A stretch of DNA of 23,762 nt from Clostridiales bacterium (GTDB taxonomy: Bacteria; Bacillota; Clostridia; Christensenellales; Aristaeellaceae): positions 1 through 23,762 of the forward strand of contig SFGO01000067.1 of assembly GCA_004556545.1 (NCBI GenBank). The letters run 5' to 3'. How positions within the stretch are numbered: the stretch's first letter is position 1; each line of letters starts with the position of its first letter. The translations under genes and the position numbers were made by a program. This document shows positions 5,177-12,713 of the stretch, piece by piece. The notes beneath the pieces were generated by a model. That model had not been told where the DNA came from. It saw only the letters and a list, made by a program, of their open reading frames with translations, and ran no database searches.

Positions 5177-8100
5177 ATGCTGTATCCCAAAAGCGCTGAA
5201 AAGAAACTGACGCAGGAACAGTTCCGCCATCCGGGCAGCGAATATCGCGGCGCGCCCTTTTGGGCATGGAACTGCCGATTGGAGAAGGAAGAGCTGCTCC
5301 GGCAGCTGGAAGTGTTGAAAAAAATGGGCTTGGGCGGCGCTCATATGCATGTGCGCACCGGCATGGCCACGCCCTATCTGAGCGACGAGCATATGGCGCT
5401 GATCAAGGCCTGCGTGGAAAAATGCCGGGACGAAAAAATGCTGGCCTGGCTGTACGACGAGGATCGCTGGCCCTCCGGCGCGGCGGGCGGCCTTCTGACC
5501 AAAGACCCCCAATACCGCGCCCGGCACCTGCTGCTGACCACGAAGCCCTACGGCGAAGGCCAAGCCGAGGCGGGACTGGATTCTTCGGCCCGTTCCGCCC
5601 GCTCGGAGAATGGTACGCTGCTGGCCTGCTACGATGTGCAGCTGGATGAAAACGGGTGCCTGACCGGGGCCAAGCGAATCGCCGCAACAGAAGAAGCGGC
5701 GGGACGGAAATGGTACGCCTATCAGGAAACCGACCTTCCCAATCCGTGGTACAACAACCAGACCTACGCCAATACACTGGATCCCGCTACGATGCAAAAG
5801 TTCGTGGAGATCACCTACGAACGCTATCTGGAAACCGTCGGCGAGGACTTCGGCGGCGTTGTTCCCGCCATTTTCACGGACGAGCCCCAATTCTCCCATA
5901 AGAGTGCGCTGGCCTTCGCCCGGGAGGAAAAGGACGTGTTCCTGCCTTGGACGGACGATCTGCCGGAAACCTTCCGGGCGGCCTACGGAGAGGAGCTGCT
6001 GGAGCATCTGCCGGAGCTGCTCTGGGAGCTGCCGGAGGGAAAGGTTTCTTTGATCCGGTATCATTATCACGACCATATTGCTGAGCGCTTCGCACAGGCC
6101 TTCGCCGATACCTGCGGCGGCTGGTGTCAGGAGCACGGCCTGATGCTGACGGGCCATATGATGGAGGAACCCACGCTGAAAAGCCAGACGGCGGCGCTGG
6201 GCGAGGCCATGCGCTCCTACCGCAGCTTCCAGCTGCCGGGCATCGACATGCTCTGCGGCAGCCGGGAGTTCACCACTGCCAAGCAGGCACAGAGCGCGGT
6301 GCATCAGTATGGCCGCCCCGGCATGACCAGCGAGCTTTACGGCGTTACCGGCTGGGATTTTGATTTCCGGGGGCATAAGCTCCACGGCGACTGGCAGGCG
6401 GCGCTGGGCGTGACCGTCCGGGTGCAGCACCTGGCATGGGTCTCCATGAAGGGCGAGGCCAAGCGGGATTATCCGGCGTCTATCAACTACCAGTCCCCCT
6501 GGTGGCAGGATTACGCCTATGTAGAAGATCATTTCGCCCGGCTGAACACGGCGCTGACCCGGGGAAAGCCGGTGGTGCGGGTAGGCGTGATCCATCCGGT
6601 GGAGAGCTACTGGCTCCACTGGGGCCCGGCGGAGCAGACCGACGGCATTCGCCGCCAGATGGACGAGCGGTTCCAAAGCCTGACCGACTGGCTGGTGAAC
6701 GGCGGCGTGGATTTCGATTTCCTCTGCGAATCCCTGCTGCCCTCTCAGTGCCGGCAGGGAGGCGCGCCCCTGCGGGTGGGGGAGATGGCCTACGACGCGG
6801 TGGTGGTTCCAGGCTGCGAAACCCTGCGCTCCACGACGCTGGAACGGCTGGAAGCCTTCCAGAGGGCAGGCGGACGGCTGATCTTTCTGGGCGATGCGCC
6901 CCGCTACACGGACGCGAAGCCGGACGAACGGGGAAGCCGCCTGTATGAGCAGTCCCGGCACACGGAATTCAGCCGGGAGGCGCTGCTGGACGCGCTGGAG
7001 CCGGTGCGGCTGATCGATATCCGCGACGAGAACGGCGTGCGGACGGACAATCTCCTTCATCAGCTGCGGCAGGACGGCGACGGTCTGTGGCTGTTCTTAG
7101 CCCATAGCCGGGAACCCTACAACAATGACGTTCCCACTCGCCAGAACATCCGTCTGACGGTCAAGGGAGCCTATCACGCGCACATTTATGACACGCTGAC
7201 CGGCAATATTCTTCCGGCGAATGCGGAAATTCAGGGCGATAAGACCGTTATCCGGGCGACGCTGTACGATCATGACAGCCTGCTGCTGCGGCTGGATCAC
7301 GAACCGGCGCTGCCACGGACGGAGACCGAAGGGGCTGCCGCGTCCCGCCCGGTGGGCGTCCCCGCGCTGGTGCATTATGTGCTGGACGAGCCCAACGCGC
7401 TTCTTCTGGATAAGGCGGAATACGCGCTGGATGAGGGGGAGTACCGGCCTGAGAAAGAAATCCTTCGGGCGGACAACGCCCTGCGGCGGGAGCTGGGCTG
7501 GCCGCTGCGCATGGACGCAGTGGCGCAGCCGTGGACGGTCAAAGAAGAAAAGACGGATCACACCGTGCGCCTGCGCTTTGCGGTTCATTCGGAGATCGCC
7601 GTGCCCGATGCGAAGCTTGCTTTAGAGGACGCGGAGCTGGCGAAGATTTGGCTGAACGGGAAGCCGGTACGATCCGGGCCGGAGGGCTGGTACACGGACA
7701 AGAGCATCGGCACGGTCGCCTTGGGAACGCTGGAACCCGGCGATACGGTCATTGAGGCGGAATGGCCCTTCGGGCGGCGTACCAATCTGGAATGGTGCTA
7801 TCTGCTGGGGAGCTTCGGCGTTCGCCTGCAGGGCGAAAGCCGTACCCTGACGGCGCTGCCGGAAAAGCTGGGCTTTGACGATGTGACCCGGCAGGGCCTG
7901 CCCTATTACGGCGGCAACATTACCTACTGCATCCCGCTCACGACCGAGGCCGGAACGCTGGCCGTCTGCGCACCCCATTATGACGGCGCGGCCCTTCGGG
8001 CGGCGCTGGATGGAGAGCCGAAGGGTTATCTGGTCTATGCGCCCTACCGGCTGACGCTGGGCGAGGTGGAGAAAGGCCCCCATCTGCTGGAGCTGGCCCT

Positions 8101-8266
8101 GCTGGGCAGTCGGCAGAACGCCTTTGGCCCGGTGCATCTGGCCGATGAAAAAGAAAAGTGGATTGGCCCCAATGCATGGCGCAGCGAAGGCGCATGCTGG
8201 ACGGAGAGCTACCGCCTGAAACGGCTGGGGATCCGCAGCCGCCCGGAGGTAGAATTCCGGCCCTAA
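5177..8266 (+). CDS. Glycoside hydrolase, GH106 (alpha-L-rhamnosidase)-like
   Basis: This encodes about 1029 residues. The start at ATG 5177 follows GGGGGAGG; the frame is open further upstream but runs over the promoter. Near the N-terminus is FRHPGSEYRGAPFWAWN (16-32). GGAHMHVRTGMATPYLS and LYDEDRWPSGAAGG (92-105) follow, the hallmark opening of GH106 and related barrels. TDEP occurs at 234-237 and TSELYG around E386, candidate catalytic or metal-site acids. A Rossmann-like middle part (VVVPGCETLRSTTLERLEAF...GGRLIFLG) and beta-rich C-terminal domains follow. There is no signal peptide, so the enzyme is cytoplasmic. The likely role is release of L-rhamnose or a related sugar from imported oligosaccharides. 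Similarity is to GH106-like proteins generally, so substrate specificity is uncertain. Confidence 0.75.
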   Translation: MLYPKSAEKKLTQEQFRHPGSEYRGAPFWAWNCRLEKEELLRQLEVLKKMGLGGAHMHVRTGMATPYLSDEHMALIKACVEKCRDEKMLAWLYDEDRWPSGAAGGLLTKDPQYRARHLLLTTKPYGEGQAEAGLDSSARSARSENGTLLACYDVQLDENGCLTGAKRIAATEEAAGRKWYAYQETDLPNPWYNNQTYANTLDPATMQKFVEITYERYLETVGEDFGGVVPAIFTDEPQFSHKSALAFAREEKDVFLPWTDDLPETFRAAYGEELLEHLPELLWELPEGKVSLIRYHYHDHIAERFAQAFADTCGGWCQEHGLMLTGHMMEEPTLKSQTAALGEAMRSYRSFQLPGIDMLCGSREFTTAKQAQSAVHQYGRPGMTSELYGVTGWDFDFRGHKLHGDWQAALGVTVRVQHLAWVSMKGEAKRDYPASINYQSPWWQDYAYVEDHFARLNTALTRGKPVVRVGVIHPVESYWLHWGPAEQTDGIRRQMDERFQSLTDWLVNGGVDFDFLCESLLPSQCRQGGAPLRVGEMAYDAVVVPGCETLRSTTLERLEAFQRAGGRLIFLGDAPRYTDAKPDERGSRLYEQSRHTEFSREALLDALEPVRLIDIRDENGVRTDNLLHQLRQDGDGLWLFLAHSREPYNNDVPTRQNIRLTVKGAYHAHIYDTLTGNILPANAEIQGDKTVIRATLYDHDSLLLRLDHEPALPRTETEGAAASRPVGVPALVHYVLDEPNALLLDKAEYALDEGEYRPEKEILRADNALRRELGWPLRMDAVAQPWTVKEEKTDHTVRLRFAVHSEIAVPDAKLALEDAELAKIWLNGKPVRSGPEGWYTDKSIGTVALGTLEPGDTVIEAEWPFGRRTNLEWCYLLGSFGVRLQGESRTLTALPEKLGFDDVTRQGLPYYGGNITYCIPLTTEAGTLAVCAPHYDGAALRAALDGEPKGYLVYAPYRLTLGEVEKGPHLLELALLGSRQNAFGPVHLADEKEKWIGPNAWRSEGACWTESYRLKRLGIRSRPEVEFRP

Positions 8267-8285
8267 ACAGGACAAAAAGAGGGCC

Positions 8286-8314
8286 TTGCCTTTCGAAAAC
8301 CATTTTCTTATAAT
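8286..8314 (+). promoter_or_regulatory. Promoter upstream of the short GH2 gene
   Basis: TTGCCT (8286-8291), a 17-bp spacer and TATAAT (8309-8314), 52 bp upstream of the GH2 start. It lies right after the stop of the GH106-like gene, with no clear terminator in between. The GH2 gene may therefore be transcribed both from here and by read-through. Confidence 0.7.
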
Positions 8315-8365
8315 AGGAACAGACTTTTAAGAATGGGCTTTGGCCCTTTACAAAGGAGCAGCGAT

Positions 8366-10090
8366 ATGAATTCGATCCCCCGCAGTGAACATCCCAAGCC
8401 TCAATTCCGGCGCGACAGCTGGATGAACTTGAACGGCCTTTGGGCCTTTGAAATCGACAATGGCCGAAGCGGCAAGGCCCGCGGCCTGAGCGCCGCAGAC
8501 GCGCAGCTTTCCAGCCAGATCCTGGTGCCGTTCTGCCCCCAGAGCGAGCTTTCCGGCGTGAATCATAAGGATTTCCTTTCCGGCGTATGGTATCGCCGCA
8601 CGTTTGAACTGACGAAGGAGCAGCTTTCCGGCCGGGTTGCGCTGCATTTCGGCGCGGTGGACTATCGCTGCGAGGCTTTCGTTAACGGCGTCAGCGTGGG
8701 AACCCACACCGGCGGATACGTTTCCTTCTGCTTTGACGTGACCGAAGCCGTGCGAGAGGGCGAAAACGTCCTGACCGTCTACGCCGAGGATGACGAGCGG
8801 GATCCCCTGATCCCCCGGGGCAAGCAGAGCGAGCTGTTTTACTCCCACGGCTGCGACTACACCCGAACCACCGGCATCTGGCAGACGGTGTGGCTGGAGT
8901 TCTTGCCGGAGACCCATATCGAAAAAATCAAGATTTTTCCCAGCGCAGAAACCGGTTCCTTTGACGTGGAAGCCCTGCTGAAGGGCGCGGGCACGCTGAC
9001 GGTGGAAGCCGCCTATGAAGGACGGCCCATGGGCGCGGCTAGCGTGAAGGCCGAGGGCGGACTGGTGCGGCTGCATCTGCCGCTGCAGGAGACCCATCTG
9101 TGGGAGCTGGGCTGCGGCCGCCTGTACGACCTGAAGCTGACCTACGGCGAGGACAAGGTGCAGAGCTACGCGGGGCTGCGCAGCGTCCGGCTGGACGGCT
9201 ACCGCTTCCTGCTCAATGGCAAGTCCGTTTTCCAGCGCACGGTGCTGGATCAGGGCTTCTATCCCGACGGCATTTATACCGCACCAAGCGATCAGGCGTT
9301 GGAGAACGACATCCATCTTTCCATGGCCTGCGGCTTCAACGGCGCCCGCCTGCATGAAAAGATCTTCGAGGAACGCTTCCTGTATCACTGCGACCGTCTG
9401 GGCTACATGGTGTGGGGCGAGTTCCCCAACTGGGGTCTGGACGTGACCCGCCCCGACGCGGTCTACAGCGTACTGCCCGAATGGCTGGAAGAAATGGAAC
9501 GGGATTTCAACCATCCCGCGCTGATCGGCTGGTGTCCCTTTAACGAAACGTGGGATCGGGATCATCGCAAGCAGGATGATAACGTGCTGCGCGCCGTGTA
9601 TCTGGCCACCAAGAGCGCCGATCCCACCCGCCCCTGCATCGATACCAGCGGCAACTATCATGTGGTCACGGATATTTACGACGTTCACGATTACGAGCAG
9701 AACGTGGAAATCTTCAAGAACCACTATGACGAGCTGGCTAACGGCGGCGAGCTGTGGGATCAGGTCAACCACCGCGGCACCGGTGTCCGCCAGCAGTACG
9801 ACGGCAAGCTGCCCGTGTTCATCAGCGAATACGGCGGCATCGGCTGGACGAAGGAGGAAAAGGCGTGGGGCTACGGCAACATGCCCAAGTCCGAGGAAGA
9901 GTTCATTCAGCGCTTCTGCGGCCTGACCAGCGCTATTCTGGATAATCCGCGCATCATGGGCCTGTGCTATACCCAGCTGACCAACGTGGAGCAGGAACAG
10001 AACGGCCTGTATACTTACGACCGTCATCCGAAATTCGATGTGAATATTTTCCGGGAGGTCCTCACGAAAAAAGCCGCGATCGAGGACTGA
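8366..10090 (+). CDS. Glycoside hydrolase family 2 enzyme (short form)
   Basis: This encodes about 574 residues from ATG 8366, which follows AAAGGAG; an in-frame upstream ATG lacks such a site. Domain order is GH2 jelly-roll sugar-binding domain (WMNLNGLWAFE... VWYRRTFEL... VDYRCEAFVNGVSVGTHTGGY), a small Ig-like domain, then the TIM barrel. The acid/base is expected at E394 (PFNETW) and the nucleophile at E488 (FISEYGG). Their 94-residue spacing is normal for GH2. At about 570 residues it lacks the C-terminal extensions of LacZ. It may be a beta-galactosidase, beta-glucuronidase or related enzyme; the sequence alone does not decide. There is no signal peptide, hence it is cytoplasmic. It probably acts with the GH106-like enzyme just upstream. 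Confidence 0.88.
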   Translation: MNSIPRSEHPKPQFRRDSWMNLNGLWAFEIDNGRSGKARGLSAADAQLSSQILVPFCPQSELSGVNHKDFLSGVWYRRTFELTKEQLSGRVALHFGAVDYRCEAFVNGVSVGTHTGGYVSFCFDVTEAVREGENVLTVYAEDDERDPLIPRGKQSELFYSHGCDYTRTTGIWQTVWLEFLPETHIEKIKIFPSAETGSFDVEALLKGAGTLTVEAAYEGRPMGAASVKAEGGLVRLHLPLQETHLWELGCGRLYDLKLTYGEDKVQSYAGLRSVRLDGYRFLLNGKSVFQRTVLDQGFYPDGIYTAPSDQALENDIHLSMACGFNGARLHEKIFEERFLYHCDRLGYMVWGEFPNWGLDVTRPDAVYSVLPEWLEEMERDFNHPALIGWCPFNETWDRDHRKQDDNVLRAVYLATKSADPTRPCIDTSGNYHVVTDIYDVHDYEQNVEIFKNHYDELANGGELWDQVNHRGTGVRQQYDGKLPVFISEYGGIGWTKEEKAWGYGNMPKSEEEFIQRFCGLTSAILDNPRIMGLCYTQLTNVEQEQNGLYTYDRHPKFDVNIFREVLTKKAAIED

Positions 10091-10102
10091 CGAAGTAAGC
10101 GG

Positions 10103-10126
10103 GCGGCATGCCGAAAGGCATGCCGC
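10103..10126. repeat. Left copy of a 24-bp direct repeat that is itself a hairpin
   Basis: GCGGCATGCC, GAAA, GGCATGCCGC: a 10-bp perfect stem with a GAAA tetraloop. An identical copy lies at 10293-10316, and the two enclose the structured repeat B. This copy lacks a T run after it because CAGTCTG of the repeat follows directly. Confidence 0.9.
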
Positions 10127-10292
10127 AGTCTGTCGAAAATTCCGAGTTGGCCGCCGTTGCCCGCAAACAGCGCTACGCTGGTTTGCGGGGAAAGTGCTGC
10201 GGCACAAGGGTTAGGGGCTCTGCCCCTATAACCCCGGCAGGAGGCAGGGCAGGAGGCAGTGCCTCCTGCACCTCCACTTTTTTTGACACTCT
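10127..10292 (+). repeat. Structured intergenic repeat, copy B (MITE/REP-like, intact)
   Basis: The element is bounded by (C)AGTCTGTCGAAAA on the left and TTTTTTTGACACTCT(G) on the right, imperfect inverted ends. Inside is a series of hairpins: CCCGCAAAC...GTTTGCGGG with an AGCG/CGCT tip (10160-10189), GTGC-TGCG-GCAC (10194-10205), AGGGGC-TCT-GCCCCT (10213-10227), and GCAGGAGGCA/TGCCTCCTGC (10249-10269). A 12-bp unit GGCAGGAGGCAG is tandemly doubled at 10236-10259, unlike copy C. It contains no gene. It fills most of the 268-bp gap between the GH2 and AraC genes. Confidence 0.85.
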
Positions 10293-10320
10293 GCGGCATG
10301 CCGAAAGGCATGCCGCTTTT
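10293..10320 (+). terminator. Terminator hairpin, right copy of the 24-bp repeat
   Basis: The same 10-bp stem and GAAA loop as at 10103-10126, but here followed by TTTTGCCGTATTTT, so this copy works as an intrinsic terminator for the GH2 gene. It lies 39 nt upstream of the AraC start. No convincing promoter for the AraC gene was found between them. Confidence 0.75.
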
Positions 10321-10358
10321 GCCGTATTTTCCTATCATAAAGAACAGGAGAGAAGAAC

Positions 10359-11375
10359 GTGCGGTCATTGGCGGAACATTTTCGAACCCCCACGCCCGAG
10401 GAGGAACGGCTGCTTCGGGGCGAAAAGCTGGATATGAGCCTGTACCGTCCCTCGTCCGACGAGGCTTTTTCCGCTAAAAGCCTACTGCCGGTCCATCAGG
10501 CGATCCGGATCCGGCAGCATACCCGCTTCTGCGCCTTTCCGTGGCACCGGCATGATTATGTGGAGGTCATGTTCGTCCTGTCGGGCAGCGTGACCCACCA
10601 TCTGGAAAACGGCGAGGAAATCCGGCTGGGGGAAGGGGAGCTTCTTTTCATGAACCGCTTCGTCCGCCATTCCATCGAGCCTTGCGGGATGGAAGACATC
10701 GCCGTGAATTTCATCGTGCAGCCGGCGTTTTTTGACTTTGCGCTGGAAATGGTGGGGCCGGAAAACGCGCTGGGCCGCTTCCTGCTGGATGCGCTGCGCA
10801 CAGGGGAAAGCGGCGTACCCTATCTGTATTTCCGCATCCGGGACTGCCGAAGCGTGCAGTCCCTTCTGGAAAGCATGATCGAGGGCTTTCTGGAAGCGCC
10901 GGAGGGTTCGCAGAAGCTGCGTCGGCTGGAAATGGGGCTTTTATTCGTGCATCTGCTGGGCCTGAGCGATCATATGCAGCTTTCCGCCGATATGGCCCGT
11001 TGGAATAACGTGGTGGTGGAGCTGCTGAACGAGGTGCATCGAAATTACCGCAGCTTTGAGCTCAAAACCCTTGCCAGCCGGTACCATATGTCCTCCTCCT
11101 ATCTGAGCAGGCTGGTTCGGGAAAGCACCGGCCAAAGCCTGACGGAGCTTTTGTGGCGGCGGCGCATGGAGAAGGCGGCGCAGCTGCTTCGGGATACCGA
11201 TTTGTCCATTCTGGCGGTCAGTCAGAGCGTGGGGTATGAAAACAGCAGCTTTTTTTATCGCCTGTTCGAGCGGCGCTACGGAATGCCGCCGAAGGAATAC
11301 CGGCGCATGCAGCGGGGCGGAAAGGAGAAAAACGGTCATGAATCAGGAAGCCCAATCGACCGGAGCCGTGGATGA
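10359..11375 (+). CDS. AraC family transcriptional regulator (cupin sensor plus HTH)
   Basis: This encodes 338 residues starting at GTG 10359 with AGGAG 8 nt upstream. The N-terminal half is an AraC-type cupin ligand-binding domain (PWHRHDYVEVMFVLSG, residues 61-76, and GEGELLFMNRFVRHSI). The C-terminal part, about 215-315, is the double helix-turn-helix (FELKTLASRYHMSSSYLSRLVRESTG ... ILAVSQSVGYENSSFFYRLFERRYGMPPKEYRR). It is cytoplasmic and probably binds a sugar, controlling the neighbouring glycoside hydrolase or exporter genes. Its last 38 bp overlap the start of the ThrE-like gene in another frame, so the two are translationally linked. The tail after the HTH (GGKEKNGHESGSPIDRSRG) is low in conserved character. 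Confidence 0.9.
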   Translation: MRSLAEHFRTPTPEEERLLRGEKLDMSLYRPSSDEAFSAKSLLPVHQAIRIRQHTRFCAFPWHRHDYVEVMFVLSGSVTHHLENGEEIRLGEGELLFMNRFVRHSIEPCGMEDIAVNFIVQPAFFDFALEMVGPENALGRFLLDALRTGESGVPYLYFRIRDCRSVQSLLESMIEGFLEAPEGSQKLRRLEMGLLFVHLLGLSDHMQLSADMARWNNVVVELLNEVHRNYRSFELKTLASRYHMSSSYLSRLVRESTGQSLTELLWRRRMEKAAQLLRDTDLSILAVSQSVGYENSSFFYRLFERRYGMPPKEYRRMQRGGKEKNGHESGSPIDRSRG

Positions 11376-12150
11376 ACGGCTGGTGCTGGAAACAGCCATG
11401 GAAGCGGGCCATATTCTGTTGGAAAACGGCGCGGAAATTTTCCGGGTGGAAGAAACCATGGATCGCATCTGCCGGTATTTCGGCGTGGAGCGGCGGGATT
11501 TTTTCGTTCTGAGCAACGGCATCTTCACCACCGGCGGGCAGGAGCGGGGCGAAAACGCTCAGCCCTTCGCGCAGGTGAAGCACATTCCCGTCCGGGCCGC
11601 CCAGCTCAACAAGGTGGTGGCGGTCAACCAGCTTTCCCGGGATATTGAGAAGGGCCGATACACGCTGGAAGAAGTCCGGCAGCGGCTGGAAGAGATCCGC
11701 GCTCTGCCGCCCAAGCCCAAGGGGGCGCAGATCGCCGCATGCGGCGTGGGCGCGGCCTGCTTCTGCTATCTCTTCGGCGGAAGCCTGCGGGATGCGCTGG
11801 CGGCGCTGGCCGTGGGTCTGCTGCTGGAAATCTTTATTCTGTGGGTCAGCGGGCCCCATCTGAGCCGGATCATCGGCAATATCTGCTGCGGCGCGCTGAT
11901 TACCGTGCTGTGCCTGTGCCTGCGGGGCCTTGGGCTGGGCGATAATCTGAGCCATATGATGATCGGCTCCATCATTCCGCTGATCCCCGGGGTGCCCTTT
12001 ACCAACGGCATCCGAGATCTGGTGGACGGAGACTATATCGCCGGGTCGGTGCGCCTGCTGGACGCCATGCTGGCCGTGCTGTGCGTGGCCATCGGCGTGG
12101 GCGTGATCTTCATCGCCTATCACCGGCTCTGGGGAGGTGCTATCCTGTGA
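11338..12150 (+). CDS. ThrE-type threonine/serine (or dicarboxylate) exporter, large subunit
   Basis: This encodes about 270 residues from ATG 11338, with AAAGGAGAAA upstream inside the AraC gene. The N-terminal half is soluble (VLETAMEAGHILLENGAEIFRVEETMDRICRYFGV, FVLSNGIFTT, and an SRDIEKG segment), the typical ThrE/YjjP start. From about residue 128 come four or five membrane segments, including MMIGSIIPLIPGVPFTNGIRDLVDGDYIAG, the family signature. Together with the next gene it forms the split version of ThrE. Family members export threonine and serine (Corynebacterium) or succinate (E. coli YjjPB); which applies here is unknown. An open frame begins about 100 bp earlier, but it lies inside the AraC HTH and has no better start signal. 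Confidence 0.9.
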   Translation: MNQEAQSTGAVDERLVLETAMEAGHILLENGAEIFRVEETMDRICRYFGVERRDFFVLSNGIFTTGGQERGENAQPFAQVKHIPVRAAQLNKVVAVNQLSRDIEKGRYTLEEVRQRLEEIRALPPKPKGAQIAACGVGAACFCYLFGGSLRDALAALAVGLLLEIFILWVSGPHLSRIIGNICCGALITVLCLCLRGLGLGDNLSHMMIGSIIPLIPGVPFTNGIRDLVDGDYIAGSVRLLDAMLAVLCVAIGVGVIFIAYHRLWGGAIL

Positions 12151-12584
12151 TTGCGCAGGTTTTGGCGGCGGCCGTGGGCACGGTGGCCTTTGCGCTGCTT
12201 TTCGGCGTGCCTCGCAAATTCTATTTCTACTGCGGCCTCGTAGGCGGGGCGGGCTGGCTGATCTATGCTTTTTTGACGCAGCGGCTTTCCGCCACGGAAA
12301 CCGAAGCCGTCTTTTTTGCTACGCTGGGCGTGATTTTGCTCTGCCGCGTGTTTGCCGTGCGGGAGGAGTGCCCTGTGACGGTTTTTCTGATCGCGGGCAT
12401 TTTTCCGCTGGTGCCCGGAACCCGCATCTACTGGACGGCCTACTATGCCGTGACCGATCAGCTGGCGCTGGCGCAGCAGAACGGCTTTGCCGCCCTGAAG
12501 GATGCGCTGGCCATCGTGCTGGGCATTGTGGTGATCTTCGAGCTGCCCAATCGGATGTTTCATTGGCTGGCCCGGCGAAAATAG
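12147..12584 (+). CDS. ThrE/YjjB-type exporter, small subunit
   Basis: This encodes 145 residues. The GTG start at 12147 overlaps the preceding stop (GTGA), with GGGAGG 10 nt upstream. It is almost wholly hydrophobic, with four or five membrane segments. It has the family features PRKFYFYCGLVGGAGWLIY and IAGIFPLVPGTRIYWTAYYAVTDQ (compare IIPLIPG in the partner). It completes the ThrE module of the large subunit. No strong terminator follows; AGCG...CGCTTTTC at 12583-12602 is only a 4-bp stem. Confidence 0.9.
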   Translation: MIAQVLAAAVGTVAFALLFGVPRKFYFYCGLVGGAGWLIYAFLTQRLSATETEAVFFATLGVILLCRVFAVREECPVTVFLIAGIFPLVPGTRIYWTAYYAVTDQLALAQQNGFAALKDALAIVLGIVVIFELPNRMFHWLARRK

Positions 12585-12713
12585 CGCGGGGAACGCTTTT
12601 CTTCCATCCGGCTCAAATTTGGCTACCCTTCCATCAAAAAAAGCCGTCTTGTATTCGGCCCTTTCTTGTGGTACGGTTTGGGCAAATTCCCCAAACAAGG
12701 AGGAAAAGAGCAA
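12585..12713 (+). promoter_or_regulatory. Leader of the larger GH2 gene; weak promoter candidate
   Basis: This gap holds AAAAAGCCG...CGGCCCTTTCTT, a short stem that may act as a weak terminator of the ThrE genes. It also holds a poor promoter match, TTGTAT, a 17-bp spacer, TACGGT. The ribosome binding site AAGGAGG is strong and fixes the start of the next gene. Nothing else was seen. Confidence 0.3.

Noticed and set aside
5021..7060. Long leftward open frame (679 codons) opposite the GH106-like gene
   Set aside because: It overlaps the well-supported GH106-like gene and has no domain signature; it arises from codon bias.
10127..10292. CRISPR array or tRNA cluster in the hairpin-rich repeat
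   Set aside because: The hairpins are all different and not regularly spaced with unique spacers, and none folds as a cloverleaf with a T-loop.
10284..10315. Outward TTGACA in the right end of repeat B as -35 of a promoter for the AraC gene
   Set aside because: At 17 bp spacing the -10 position reads AGGCAT within the terminator hairpin, a poor match, so no promoter is called.
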